Assembly (NCBI GenBank): GCA_947626445.1
Contig: CANQSC010000005.1
Location: forward strand, 1 to 31,087
DNA from: an uncultured Bacilli bacterium
GTDB taxonomy: Bacteria; Bacillota_I; Bacilli_A; RF39; UBA660
Length of the DNA stretch: 31,087 nt
Direction: 5' to 3'
Positions 13,867 through 22,743 of this stretch are shown in pieces. Under the pieces are notes generated by a model. The model saw only the letters and a program-made list of their open reading frames with translations, made no database searches and was not told the DNA's origin. Made by a program: the position numbers and the translations under genes. Each line of letters starts with the position of its first letter. Within the stretch, counting starts at the first letter, position 1.

Positions 13867-15489
13867 GTGATATTAAAAAAACCTTATGCGTTTTTGATTA
13901 AACATTTTAAATTAATTCATTTAATCTTAAGTATCCTCTTTTTATATTTATTATTTCAAACGGGGAGTATAAATCAATTTTTTAATGAATATGTAAGTGC
14001 TGGTTATACAACTAATGAATTAAATATAGCTAGTAATTATATTCATTCTTTAATATATATTGTTATAATTATAGTTTTATTAATTAATATTGCTGTAGTA
14101 TTTTTGATGAAACAAAAAGAAAAAAGTACTAAATTATATTTAGGAATAATTATTTTTTATATTGCAATATTAGTATGTACTATAATTACTAATAATACGT
14201 TAAATATAATAGAAGAAGGAACATTTTCTTCTCAAGCGGCTAGAGCTTTTCGCGATATAACTTTTGTTTTTTATCTTCCTCAAATATTCTTTTTTGTTTA
14301 TGCTTTATTAAGAGGAATTGGCTTTGATATCAAGAAGTTTGATTTTGAAACTGATGTTAAAGAACTAGAAATTACGGATTTAGATCAAGAAGAATTTGAA
14401 TTAACTTTTGGAAAAAATAATTATAAATATCAAAGAGGATGGCGAAGATTTAAAAGAGAATTTAGATATTATTTTTTAGAAAATAAATTTGCGTTTTTCT
14501 TTTTGTTAATTGGTTTAATGGTTGGGGTAGTTGGAATTTTATATTTAAATTTTGGAGTATACCATAAATCTTATGGCCAGCAACAAAGAATGAATCATAA
14601 TGGTTTAATGATTAAAGTTGTTGATAGTGTTCTTACTAATATGCATCCTAATGGTAAAATAATATCTAAAGACAAATATTATTTAGCTGTAGCGTTAGAT
14701 ATAACTAATACTAATAAAGAAAGCGCAAGATTAGATTATGAGAATTTTAAAATATTAGTTAATAATGATTATATTATGCCTTCTTTAGATAGGGGAACAT
14801 TTTTTCCGGATCTTGGTATAGCTTATACTAGAGATATGAATATTGAAGGAGAAAAAAGCGGAGTATATGTCTTAGTTTATGAAGTTGATAACTTAAATAC
14901 TCATTATGATTTAAGAATTTTAGAGTCTTTAGAAAATACTTTAATTGGGGTAACGCCAATATATAAAAGTATTAGATTAAATTATGATACTATTGTTGAG
15001 AAAAAAGAAATTAAAAAATATGAACAAGGAAAGATACTAGATTTATCAGATACAAGATTAAATGTTACTGAATTGCAAATAAAAAGTTATAGTTTTGTTA
15101 ATTCTTATGATTATCAATATAAAAAATGTACTAGTAAAGATGTTTGCCAAAATATTAGTAAAACAGTTAATATTGATCCAACTAAATATGGAACAAATAA
15201 AAAAGTCTTAGCTTTAGATGTTTATTTTCAATTAGATAAAACATGTTATTATTATCAAACTAAAAAAAGTTCAAATAGTTTTATAAATGATTTTGTAACA
15301 ATTAGAACAAAAAAAAATAATGAAACTAAAACATATAGTGTAGATAGTTTAACACCTAATGAATTGCATGATGTTTGGTTATTAGCGGTTGATAGTAATG
15401 TAGAAAGTGCTGATAAAATAGATTTAATTGTATCATTACATGGTAATAATTATGTTATGAATATTAAAGATAATCAAAAAAATAGTTAG
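13867..15489 (+). CDS. Multi-spanning membrane protein with a large outside domain
   Basis: A 540-residue protein starting at GTG with a strong AGGAGGG site (13854-13860). Probable membrane helices lie at about 17-35, 62-85, 92-110, 130-148 and 208-230. The C-terminal 300 residues look like an extracellular beta-rich domain: KVVDSVLTNMHPNGKII, YYLAVALDITNTNKES, and ILDLSDTRLNVTELQIKSYSF. The TSS-like pattern of conserved strands recalls DUF4352-type domains, but no family is confidently recognised. The gene follows the insertion sequence directly, so its own upstream region may have been changed by the insertion. Confidence 0.6.
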   Translation: MILKKPYAFLIKHFKLIHLILSILFLYLLFQTGSINQFFNEYVSAGYTTNELNIASNYIHSLIYIVIIIVLLINIAVVFLMKQKEKSTKLYLGIIIFYIAILVCTIITNNTLNIIEEGTFSSQAARAFRDITFVFYLPQIFFFVYALLRGIGFDIKKFDFETDVKELEITDLDQEEFELTFGKNNYKYQRGWRRFKREFRYYFLENKFAFFFLLIGLMVGVVGILYLNFGVYHKSYGQQQRMNHNGLMIKVVDSVLTNMHPNGKIISKDKYYLAVALDITNTNKESARLDYENFKILVNNDYIMPSLDRGTFFPDLGIAYTRDMNIEGEKSGVYVLVYEVDNLNTHYDLRILESLENTLIGVTPIYKSIRLNYDTIVEKKEIKKYEQGKILDLSDTRLNVTELQIKSYSFVNSYDYQYKKCTSKDVCQNISKTVNIDPTKYGTNKKVLALDVYFQLDKTCYYYQTKKSSNSFINDFVTIRTKKNNETKTYSVDSLTPNELHDVWLLAVDSNVESADKIDLIVSLHGNNYVMNIKDNQKNS

Positions 15490-15510
15490 TTTTGAACAAT
15501 ATTTTTATTT

Positions 15511-15925
15511 TTAAAGTTTAGATGTATCTTCAGTATAGAATCCATAAATGGGATTTTCATATATTTTTTGAAATTCTTGTTCTATGAATTCTTTTTTTGC
15601 GCCTTGTTGCTCTAATTTTTGTTCCATATATTTTTTATATCTTTTGGGATCATATTGGTTTATTTGAAAATATTCATTATGTCTATAAAGAGAAAAAAAT
15701 AAATCAGTTAAATCTAAGTCAATAATTACATTTATGCCCATATTAAAGCTGTTTATCCAATTCTTTTTACACAATCGCTAGAATGATACCCACTAACAAC
15801 TAATTCATCTATATGACCAAGTTGCTTTATTAATAATTGTTCATTTAGATATTTTGGAATAAAATTTTTCTTAATTGTACCATCTTTATTATAGGCACTT
15901 GCTTCATCGAATGTAATATCAGTAT
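15511..15925 (-). pseudogene. Remnant of an unknown protein, frameshifted and 5'-truncated
   Basis: On the minus strand an open frame from about 15925 reads YTDITFDEASAYNKDG... LVVSGYHSSDCVK, then the next frame continues KNWINSFNMGINVIID... to TEDTSKL and TAA at 15511. The switch lies in a run of five A residues near 15765, so one base is missing or extra. The 5' end is lost at the junction with a transposase fragment on the other strand. About 135 residues remain. No family is recognised. Confidence 0.5.
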
Positions 15926-15935
15926 AGATATAAAT

Positions 15936-16184
15936 TATGATAGTAGAATATTTACACCAATAGCAAGAGATAGTAAAAAATGGAAAAGAATCTATAATAA
16001 AAGAACAGCATTAGAAAGAATAAATGGAAGATTTGATCGAGATTTTAATTTAGAGAATCATAAAGTCAGAGGCTTAAAAAAAGCAACAGTAATGATAGAT
16101 TTAATGATGATAGCAATGATGGCAATGGCTAAAGGACATATAGTAAATCATCAAGAAGAAAAAATAAGATGTTTAAAAACATAG
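15936..16184 (+). pseudogene. Transposase C-terminal fragment (DDE type)
   Basis: The frame reads TPIARDSKKWKRIYNKRTA, LERINGRFDRDFNLENHKVR and GLKKATVMIDLMMIAMMAMA. This is the C-terminal block of a DDE transposase; the Glu in ALERINGR is probably the third catalytic residue. It differs in type from the IS4 remnant at 12.5-13.7 kb. There is no start codon or N-terminal part, and it abuts the minus-strand remnant at about 15926. Confidence 0.75.
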
Positions 16185-16410
16185 TTAAAAGGACAATCTG
16201 TTAACCTTATTATGTTGATAACTTATATCACACTCTTTAAAGTGTTATAAATTTAATTATTCAGTTATAGAACAAGAAAATTTATAATATTTTTTTTAAT
16301 AATTATCAATTTTAAGTAATTTTTGTTTACAAAGGAAAATATACGTTTGATATTAATCTTTCTTTTTTGTTTTAAATGCGTTATGATTAATAGAGAATAG
16401 GAATGATTTG

Positions 16411-17556
16411 ATGAAGAATAAATATGGCTTAAGTATTAAAGAAATAATTATTATTGTATTAGTGACTGCTATTACTACTAGTTTAACTACTGGAATAATT
16501 ATCTATAATAATAATGTTTTAGAGAATGGTGCCGTTAATATTAATAAAGATAAAGATTTAAAAGAGTTTTTAAAAGTATATGCTAATTTAAATAAAGATT
16601 ATTATGAAGATATAGATAAGGGTAAGATGCTTGATTCGGCTATTAAAGCTATGGTTGATTATTTAGGCGAAGATTATTCTACTTATTTAGATAAAGATGA
16701 AACTGAGAGTTTAGAAAAAGAACTTAGTGGTACTTATAAAGGTATAGGAATATCTGTTATAAACAATAATCGCATATATAAAATATATCCTGATACTCCA
16801 GCATCTAAAGTTGATTTAAAAGAAGATGATTTAATTATTAAAGTTAATGGCAAAGATGTTGGTGAAGAAAATATTACTAATATGATCGATAAAGACGGTA
16901 ATGAAAATGTTTTAGTTGTTAAAAGAGGAGAAGAAACTCATGAAGTTAGAGTTAAAACTGAAGAAATAAATTCACCATTAACTAGAGAAGTTATTGATAA
17001 TATAGGTTATATTGATGTACCAACTTTTACTTATAATGTAGCTTCTGAATTTCGTAAAGCTTTAGAAGAAATTGAAAGTAAAGGGATTAATTCTTTAATT
17101 ATTGATTTGCGTTCTAATACGGGTGGTTTTTTATCTGGAGCTAGTGAAATAGCGTCTATGTTCTTAGAAAAAGATAAAACTATTTATTCATTAGAAGAAA
17201 AAGATAAAAATCAAACTTATAAAGATGATACTGATGAAAAAAGAGATTATAAGATTGTTGTTTTAATTAATGGTTCAACAGCAAGTGCTAGTGAAGTTTT
17301 AGCGTCTGCTTTAAAAGAAAGTTATGGAGCTACTTTGATTGGTTCATCTACTTTTGGTAAAGGAAAAGTTCAACAAACTAAAACATTAGATGATGGTAGT
17401 ATGGTTAAATATACAACTGCTAAATGGTATACTCCTAGTGGAGAATGTATTGATGAAATGGGATTATTTCCTGATTATGCGGTAAAACTTGAAGAAGATG
17501 AAGAAGGACATGTAATTGATACCCAATTAAATAAAGCGATAGAAGTTTTAAAATAA
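16411..17556 (+). CDS. S41-family carboxyl-terminal processing protease
   Basis: A 381-residue membrane-anchored serine protease of the CtpA/CtpB type. There is one N-terminal helix (about 9-33), then a PDZ domain (about 105-180, with GTYKGIGISV and LKEDDLIIKVNGKDV), then the S41 core: LIIDLRSNTGG, INGSTASASEVLA and TFGKGKVQQ. By comparison with B. subtilis CtpB (Ser309, Lys334, Gln338) the catalytic residues are Ser292, Lys317 and Gln321, and all are present. Such proteases trim or degrade envelope proteins from the C-terminus. ATG 16411 is used because AGGAATG lies just before it; TTG 16408 is possible. It is a single gene with its own terminator. Confidence 0.93.
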   Translation: MKNKYGLSIKEIIIIVLVTAITTSLTTGIIIYNNNVLENGAVNINKDKDLKEFLKVYANLNKDYYEDIDKGKMLDSAIKAMVDYLGEDYSTYLDKDETESLEKELSGTYKGIGISVINNNRIYKIYPDTPASKVDLKEDDLIIKVNGKDVGEENITNMIDKDGNENVLVVKRGEETHEVRVKTEEINSPLTREVIDNIGYIDVPTFTYNVASEFRKALEEIESKGINSLIIDLRSNTGGFLSGASEIASMFLEKDKTIYSLEEKDKNQTYKDDTDEKRDYKIVVLINGSTASASEVLASALKESYGATLIGSSTFGKGKVQQTKTLDDGSMVKYTTAKWYTPSGECIDEMGLFPDYAVKLEEDEEGHVIDTQLNKAIEVLK

Positions 17557-17567
17557 CTTCTTTTTTT
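17541..17567 (+). terminator. Terminator of the S41 protease gene
   Basis: AGAAGTT (17541-17547) and AACTTCT (17555-17561) form a stem overlapping the stop codon, followed by TTTTTT. Confidence 0.75.
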
Positions 17568-17586
17568 AATAAAATTTTTGTATAAT
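17558..17586 (+). promoter_or_regulatory. Promoter of the DUF402 gene
   Basis: A consensus -10 TATAAT (17581-17586) lies 23 bases before the start codon; a weak -35 TTCTTT (17558-17563) is 17 bases upstream and overlaps the preceding terminator. Confidence 0.5.
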
Positions 17587-17608
17587 AGAGATTAGAGAAG
17601 AGGAAATT

Positions 17609-18130
17609 ATGATAAAAATTGGCGACAAATTAAAAATAGAATGTTATAAACATAATGGTTATTTAGAACAAACTAGTGAAGAAGCAACAGTTTTAGAAAT
17701 TGGTGATGATTATTTAATTGTTGCTAATGATAAAACTAAATTAACTGAACATGATGGAAGTAGTTATCGAACTAATGAACCAGCTGTCTTGTTCTTCTTT
17801 AAAAATCACTGGTTTAATATAATTGGTCAACTTAAAAATAGTGGTTTATTTTATTATTGTAATATAGCTACTCCTTATTTAATAGATGGAAGAACCATTA
17901 AATATATTGATTATGATTTAGATTTAAGAGTATTTCCTGATGGAAGTTTTAGAGTATTAGATCGTAATGAATATAAATTTCATAAAAAAAGAATGCATTA
18001 TAGTGAAGAATTAAGTGAGATAGTTGAAAAAGAATTATCTAATTTAATTGAATTAAAAAAGAATGGATTTAAACCATTTTTAAAAGAAGAAGTTTTAAAA
18101 TATTATGAAAAGTTTAAGAATTTAAGTTAA
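17609..18130 (+). CDS. DUF402 / Ntdp-type nucleoside tri- and diphosphatase
   Basis: A 173-residue cytosolic protein of typical family length. The signature runs RTNEPAVLFFFKNHWFNII, then YCNIATPYLIDGRTIKYIDY and DLDLRVFPDGSFRVLD. In the Staphylococcus member (Ntdp, SA1684 family) this fold hydrolyses nucleoside di- and triphosphates using metal bound by acidic residues in the YIDYDLDLRV strand. Those acids are present here. It has AGAGGAAA as ribosome site, its own -10 box and a position between the S41 protease and secE; no functional link to either is evident. Confidence 0.85.
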   Translation: MIKIGDKLKIECYKHNGYLEQTSEEATVLEIGDDYLIVANDKTKLTEHDGSSYRTNEPAVLFFFKNHWFNIIGQLKNSGLFYYCNIATPYLIDGRTIKYIDYDLDLRVFPDGSFRVLDRNEYKFHKKRMHYSEELSEIVEKELSNLIELKKNGFKPFLKEEVLKYYEKFKNLS

Positions 18131-18173
18131 AATGCTTGTATTTTAGAGTTTGTTATGATAAATTATCATTAAC

Positions 18174-18192
18174 AAACACGAAAGTGTTTTTT
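18174..18192 (+). terminator. Hairpin before secE (terminator or attenuator)
   Basis: AAACAC (18174-18179), a GAAA tetraloop and GTGTTT (18184-18189) are followed by T residues. It may end the DUF402 transcript, or act as an attenuator if secE transcription starts upstream (TTGTAT/TAAATT-like boxes near 18137-18165). Confidence 0.55.
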
Positions 18193-18207
18193 AATTTGAG
18201 GTGAATT

Positions 18208-18435
18208 ATGAAGAAGAATGTAAAAGAAAAGAAAAGTAAAAAAGAAAAGAAAGCAAAAAAGACTAAACAACCAGGTTATTTTAAACAAGTTAGAAGTGAG
18301 ATGAAACAAGTTGTTTTTCCTAATAAAAAAGAAGTATTTAAATATACAGTTGCGACTATAGTAATTGTGTTATTAATGATTGGTTTCTTTGAATTAGTTA
18401 GTTTTGTTTTATCAGTAATAAAGGGGGCTTTATAA
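18208..18435 (+). CDS. secE: Preprotein translocase subunit SecE
   Basis: A 75-residue protein with a Lys-rich start (1-22), the conserved amphipathic segment YFKQVRSEMKQVVFPNKKEV and one membrane helix (about 46-70). SecE clamps SecY in the protein export channel. This is the normal short Gram-positive form. The start follows GAGGTG (18198-18203). The last base of its stop codon is the first base of nusG, so the two genes are translationally coupled, the usual secE-nusG order. Confidence 0.95.
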   Translation: MKKNVKEKKSKKEKKAKKTKQPGYFKQVRSEMKQVVFPNKKEVFKYTVATIVIVLLMIGFFELVSFVLSVIKGAL

Positions 18436-18968
18436 TGGAAAAATTATGGTATGTTGTTAACACTTATAGCGGACATGAAGAAAGTGTTAAAGAAAAATTA
18501 TTAATGAGAGCTGAATCAATGGGCTTTCAAGATTATATCTTTAGAGTAATTGTTCCTGAGACAACGGAAATTGAAGTTAAAGATGGGGTTAAAAAAGAAA
18601 AGAAGAAAAAGATGTTTCCTGGTTATGTTTTAGTGGAAATGATTATGAGTGATGAAGCTTGGTATATTGTTCGTAATACTCCAGGAGTTACAGGATTTAT
18701 TGGTTCATCAGGTAAAGGTGCTAAACCAACACCACTTCTTCCTCAGGAAATTGACCGTATTTTAGTTAATATGGGCTTAAGTAGAATGGATATTGAATCA
18801 GAAATGGCTATTGGTGATAAAGTTAATATTGTTGATGGACCATTTAAAGGAATGTCTGGTGAAGTATCTAATATTGATTTAGAAAATAATCGCTTAATTG
18901 TTAATATTGATTTGTTTGGTCAAGAAACATCTGTTGAAGTTGAATTATTTCAAGTTAGTAAAAATTAA
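18435..18968 (+). CDS. nusG: Transcription termination/antitermination factor NusG
   Basis: A 177-residue protein. The N-terminal NGN domain begins EKLWYVVNTYSGHEESVKEKL and contains KKMFPGYVLVEM and NTPGVTGFIG. The KOW domain at the end holds IGDKVNIVDGPFKGMSGEV. NusG binds RNA polymerase and affects pausing, termination and coupling to ribosomes. It overlaps secE by one base. A terminator follows directly, and the ribosomal genes rplK-rplA that often come next are not there. Confidence 0.97.
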   Translation: MEKLWYVVNTYSGHEESVKEKLLMRAESMGFQDYIFRVIVPETTEIEVKDGVKKEKKKKMFPGYVLVEMIMSDEAWYIVRNTPGVTGFIGSSGKGAKPTPLLPQEIDRILVNMGLSRMDIESEMAIGDKVNIVDGPFKGMSGEVSNIDLENNRLIVNIDLFGQETSVEVELFQVSKN

Positions 18969-18990
18969 AACATCCGCTTGGATGTTTTTT
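18968..18990. terminator. Bidirectional terminator between nusG and the hydrolase gene
   Basis: ACATCC (18970-18975), GCTT and GGATGT (18980-18985) form the stem with T residues on one side and A residues on the other, so it can end both convergent genes. Confidence 0.85.
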
Positions 18991-19411
18991 AATATAATTC
19001 ATTACATTCGCCACTTTTTGGTTTATAAAAACAATGATTTTTATATCTTCCAGCTAGAGGTTGGGAATACCAAGTAGATCCACATGAAGAATTTGATGGT
19101 GGGGCATAAAACCATAAAGCATGAGTTGCCGGATAATAATATTCGCCTCTTAAAATTCTATCAGCTAAATTTTTTTCTAATGTTGTTGGGCTTGCTTGAA
19201 ATAAAGAACTATTGGTGCCTACAAATTGGTTGGGTTGATAAATAACATCAGTTAGAGTATCAACATTTTTAAAAGTGTAACAATTTGCTATAACTCTATT
19301 TACGACAACATTCCCAACCATTAGCATGCCAAGGTCTCCTTCAGCTAATGCTTCTGCCCGCATTATTCTCGCTAGTAAATCTGCTTCTTTTGATGTATAA
19401 CTTATTAACAT
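18989..19411 (-). CDS. SleB/CwlJ-type cell wall hydrolase
   Basis: A 140-residue protein, nearly all Hydrolase_2 (SleB) domain. The block LLARIMRAEALAEGDLGM, then VGNVVVNRV carries the expected catalytic Glu (Glu20), and the end has the conserved GRYKNHCFYKPKSG. In spore formers these enzymes cut cortex peptidoglycan during germination; the same domain occurs in phage and vegetative wall enzymes. No signal peptide or wall-binding domain is present and nothing else here points to sporulation, so export route and role are open. The ribosome site AGGTGATG lies just before the ATG. Confidence 0.85.
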   Translation of the reverse strand: MLISYTSKEADLLARIMRAEALAEGDLGMLMVGNVVVNRVIANCYTFKNVDTLTDVIYQPNQFVGTNSSLFQASPTTLEKNLADRILRGEYYYPATHALWFYAPPSNSSCGSTWYSQPLAGRYKNHCFYKPKSGECNELY

Positions 19412-19435
19412 AACATCACCTAAAATAGTGTATGT

Positions 19436-19990
19436 TTAAATTTTATTATTGTACTTAGCTATTTCTTTAATTTTGGTGGCATCTAATATTAATTCATTAT
19501 ATTTAGAATGATAATTATTTTCGCTTTGGTTTATTAATTGTTTTGGGGTTATTAACTTTGTCGCTCCATTATAAGAATTAATGTATTTATCATTTATTTT
19601 ACCAATTGTAAATTCATTTTCCTTATCTTCAAAGATAGTCGCCGCATCTTTATTTAAAGCACCAATGATGGCATCATAAGTTATTTCATAAATAGTACCA
19701 CTATCTAAATTACAAAAAGCATTTATTTCATCTTTTTTAGAAATTGTCGCAAAAACAATACCTCTTTTTTTCTTATCAAAAGTATATTTATTCCAAGATA
19801 TAACTAAATATTCATTAGTATTTAATTCATAATCCCAAATCTTTTTAGCAATTTTTAATAAATTATCTTCATTGTTTTGATAATTTTTAATTATTTCTAA
19901 ATCTTCTTTACTTAAAATATCTTGATAATCATTTAAACAACTTTTACAAAATAATAATATTTGTTTTAACTTTAAATCATTTATTTTCAT
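19436..19990 (-). CDS. Unknown cytosolic protein, operon with a lipoprotein
   Basis: A 184-residue protein with no signal or membrane segment. It starts with a helical part (MKINDLKLKQILLFCKSC) and continues with alternating strands such as NEYLVISWNKYTFDKK and RGIVFATISK, and a helix-rich end. No family is recognised. Its start lies inside the end of the upstream lipoprotein gene (14-base overlap), so the two are probably co-translated and may work together. No separate terminator is clear at its end before the hydrolase gene on the same strand. Confidence 0.55.
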   Translation of the reverse strand: MKINDLKLKQILLFCKSCLNDYQDILSKEDLEIIKNYQNNEDNLLKIAKKIWDYELNTNEYLVISWNKYTFDKKKRGIVFATISKKDEINAFCNLDSGTIYEITYDAIIGALNKDAATIFEDKENEFTIGKINDKYINSYNGATKLITPKQLINQSENNYHSKYNELILDATKIKEIAKYNNKI

Positions 19991-20780
19991 TTTGATTACC
20001 CATATTTTGAGGCATTATAAATCTTGGCTGATTATTATTTTCTTGCTTTTTAATTTTTACTTTTTTTTCTTTTTTAACTTTTGGTTCTTTGTTTCCACTT
20101 TTAGCTATAAATACTAAAATTCTATTTATTAATATTAATAATATAATTAAAATTCCTAAACCAATCGCCACAATATTTTTAATATTATAAATTTCAAATT
20201 CAAATTCAATAGGTTCGCTAGTTTTAGTCATATCCCATATTAATTCTTTACCTTTATTATTTATACTAGTAGCATTATTTTCTAAAGCTTTATATGGTAA
20301 AGAAACTTTAAAGATAATATCAAATATATCTAAACTATATGAAGTATTAGTATTATTTTCAATGCTATTTAAATCATATTTTGCCGTATATTTATTTTTA
20401 ATAAAACTTTTTTCAACTTTAAAAATATAAGCTGTTGATAATGGGTCATTTATAACACTACTTAAATCATAATCAATATCTTCTGTAGAACTTAAATAAT
20501 CAATACTATCAAATTTTTTAGTAATTATATTTCCAATTTGATTATTATTTTCATATTTTTTTATTTCAAAGCCTTGATTAGTTAATTCTTCTTTTTGTTT
20601 ATCATCTAATAATTCATCTTGATAAATTTCATTTTCTTCTAACATATCTTTATCTACGGCCATAATAATTTCAAAATCCATTTTTTTATTCATCGATATT
20701 TTCATGTTAGTTTCTACTTTAACACAACCTGATACAATAATAATTATAAATAGTAATATTAAACTCTTTAATTGTTTCAT
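19977..20780 (-). CDS. LppM-like lipoprotein with C-terminal membrane helix
   Basis: A 267-residue protein. ATG 20780 is chosen because AAGGAG lies 11 bases before it, whereas earlier starts sit too close. The signal peptide LLFIIIIVSGC has a lipobox with Cys19. Next comes a beta-rich outside domain (about 20-200; VKVETNMKISMNKKMDFEIIM is typical of LppM-like domains), a membrane helix (about 206-228) and a basic Lys-rich cytosolic tail. The combination of lipid anchor and C-terminal helix fits an envelope protein with both ends in the membrane. Function unknown. It is the first gene of a two-gene operon. Confidence 0.65.
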   Translation of the reverse strand: MKQLKSLILLFIIIIVSGCVKVETNMKISMNKKMDFEIIMAVDKDMLEENEIYQDELLDDKQKEELTNQGFEIKKYENNNQIGNIITKKFDSIDYLSSTEDIDYDLSSVINDPLSTAYIFKVEKSFIKNKYTAKYDLNSIENNTNTSYSLDIFDIIFKVSLPYKALENNATSINNKGKELIWDMTKTSEPIEFEFEIYNIKNIVAIGLGILIILLILINRILVFIAKSGNKEPKVKKEKKVKIKKQENNNQPRFIMPQNMGNQNENK

Positions 20781-20900
20781 AATAATCATCACTCCTTTTA
20801 TATTTCTCTTTTATTTTACTAAAATAATTTTTAAATGTCTATAATAATAAACATTTTGCTTTTTTTTTGATATAATTTAATTATATTAGAGGAGTTAAAT

Positions 20901-22151
20901 ATGGATTTTGAACAATTAAGATTTAAGGGTCGAATAGATATTAATAATGGAATTAAAACAAATTTAATTACTATAGATGAAGAAGAAACTATTGGGGCAA
21001 GAAATAAATTTTGGTTTAATAATTATGAATATTTATTTAAAGAAATATATATTGGTTCATTTGAAGATTATGCTGAATTAATTGCTGATGAATTAGCTAG
21101 TTTTCTAAATATTTCTTGTGCTTCTTATGATTTAGCAATATATAATGGTAAAAAAGGCGTAATAACTAAGAACTTTGTAAATGAAGATGATGGATATGAA
21201 TTAATTTCAGGAACAGAAATTATTAATGAAGTATATCAAAAATATATATGTCCTCTTAAAGCTATCTGTGAAAAATATTATGAAATAACATCTTCTAAGC
21301 AAAATTATAAAAATATTTTAAAAAAATTAATGAATTTATACAAAGATTCTTTAATCCATTCTAATATTTTAGATCAAGTTAATATTAACGAAATTGATAA
21401 TTTTGATGATAGGTTAGTTAAATATTATTTAAATGAATTCAAAATAATAATGGATGATTTAAATGAAATGTATGATGATGACTTTACAGGATTTTTTAAT
21501 GGAATAATTAAAGCTAATAATTTATTTGATTTATGGGCTGTTATTGATATTTATTGTAAATTAAATAATTATCAGCATGAAAATTCTAATCTTATCATAA
21601 AAAAACTAGTAAATTTATTTCTTTATGATATAATAACTAGTCAAGGAGATCGCCATAGCGATAATTGGGGGTTAATTGTTAATGAAAAATCTAAATTTAT
21701 TTCTTTATCACCTATTTATGATAATTCCAATATTTGCAATTTAAATCGTAGCAAGGCTTTTAATACTATAGTTTCTTATATTGAAAGATTAAAAGCTAGT
21801 AATGTACATATTAAGAAGAAACAAAATATTGAAAAACTATTAAAGGCTACAATTAATCATGAAAAATCTTCTTTAAAAGTTGAACCAGAAGATATTAGTT
21901 TAAAAAATAATAATATTGTGATGATAAATGAATTTGTTAAAGAATCTTCAAGAGAGATTAATGAAGAACTATTGAAAATGATTAATAATTTAACTGTGGA
22001 AAATATTAATAAGATATTTAGTAATGTTGAAAATAAAATTAAAGTGGCAATTCCTAATGAAGTAAAATTAGTAGTGTCTGAAACAATAAAAATTAATATA
22101 GAAGAAATTAAAAAAGCAATAAAGAATAAGGAGAAAGGTTATGGAAAGTAA
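20901..22151 (+). CDS. HipA-like protein kinase
   Basis: A 416-residue protein with a kinase-like layout of the HipA/CtkA type. The first lobe has YLFKEIYIG (Lys47, probable ATP contact), ADELASFL (Glu64) and YDLAIYNGKKGVITKNF. The second lobe has ITSQGDRHSDNWGLI (Asp250, His252, Asn255: the catalytic loop D-x-H-x-x-N) and LSPIYDNSN (Asp274, metal binding). HipA-type kinases phosphorylate Ser/Thr, for example on glutamyl-tRNA synthetase, and can act as toxins. The usual HipB-type DNA-binding partner is absent; instead an unknown gene overlaps its end by 11 bases. The ribosome site is AGAGGAG. A related protein is encoded at 29807. Confidence 0.75.
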   Translation: MDFEQLRFKGRIDINNGIKTNLITIDEEETIGARNKFWFNNYEYLFKEIYIGSFEDYAELIADELASFLNISCASYDLAIYNGKKGVITKNFVNEDDGYELISGTEIINEVYQKYICPLKAICEKYYEITSSKQNYKNILKKLMNLYKDSLIHSNILDQVNINEIDNFDDRLVKYYLNEFKIIMDDLNEMYDDDFTGFFNGIIKANNLFDLWAVIDIYCKLNNYQHENSNLIIKKLVNLFLYDIITSQGDRHSDNWGLIVNEKSKFISLSPIYDNSNICNLNRSKAFNTIVSYIERLKASNVHIKKKQNIEKLLKATINHEKSSLKVEPEDISLKNNNIVMINEFVKESSREINEELLKMINNLTVENINKIFSNVENKIKVAIPNEVKLVVSETIKINIEEIKKAIKNKEKGYGK

Positions 22152-22734
22152 TAAATTTATTAATTATGTAAATCAAAATTTAAAAGAATTATATGATAAT
22201 TTTAAAGTAGTTTTTAAACTTAGTCGTAAAGAATATACTAATTTACTCAAAAAAATAATTAAAGATATTTTAAAGGATTCTTTTTATAAAGATATAGTTA
22301 ATAATAATAACATTGATTTTAATAAAGAATCGTTATTAGCTATTAAAGAATTTCTTGATAAATTAAATATAAATGAAAAACAAATTAGAGAAGTTATAAT
22401 AACTATTCCAGAAATTGTTTTATTTAATAAAATGATTAATAATATTTTTCCAATTTATAAGAATAATAATTTTAAAGGTTTAGCATTTGTTTATAATAAT
22501 AATTATCGCTCTTATTCTTATTCAAATAGCAGTTATAAATTAAATAATTTAAATAATATTGTTGATAGCAATGTTAATTATTATAATTATGTTATAGATA
22601 ACTTACTTAAAAGTTTAGAAAGAGAAGATATTAAGGCAAAATATAATATTGATGAAAATGCTTCTTTAAATGAAAAATTTATTACTTTATCAAAACATTA
22701 TAGTAAAAAAAATTACTACTTTAAAAAAATGTAG
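22141..22734 (+). CDS. Unknown protein coupled to the HipA-like kinase
   Basis: A 197-residue Lys/Asn/Ile-rich, mostly helical protein without membrane segments. It overlaps the kinase gene by 11 bases and has AAGGAGAAAGG as ribosome site inside that gene, so the pair is translated together. No helix-turn-helix is evident, so it is not an obvious HipB-type antitoxin. It could be a substrate, a partner or an immunity-type protein for the kinase (inference from position only). A terminator overlaps its stop codon. Confidence 0.6.
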   Translation: MESNKFINYVNQNLKELYDNFKVVFKLSRKEYTNLLKKIIKDILKDSFYKDIVNNNNIDFNKESLLAIKEFLDKLNINEKQIREVIITIPEIVLFNKMINNIFPIYKNNNFKGLAFVYNNNYRSYSYSNSSYKLNNLNNIVDSNVNYYNYVIDNLLKSLEREDIKAKYNIDENASLNEKFITLSKHYSKKNYYFKKM

Positions 22735-22743
22735 TAATTTTTA
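22711..22743 (+). terminator. Terminator after the kinase operon
   Basis: AATTACTAC (22711-22719) pairs with GTAGTAATT (22731-22739), nine base pairs, followed by T residues. It starts inside the coding end. Confidence 0.75.
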
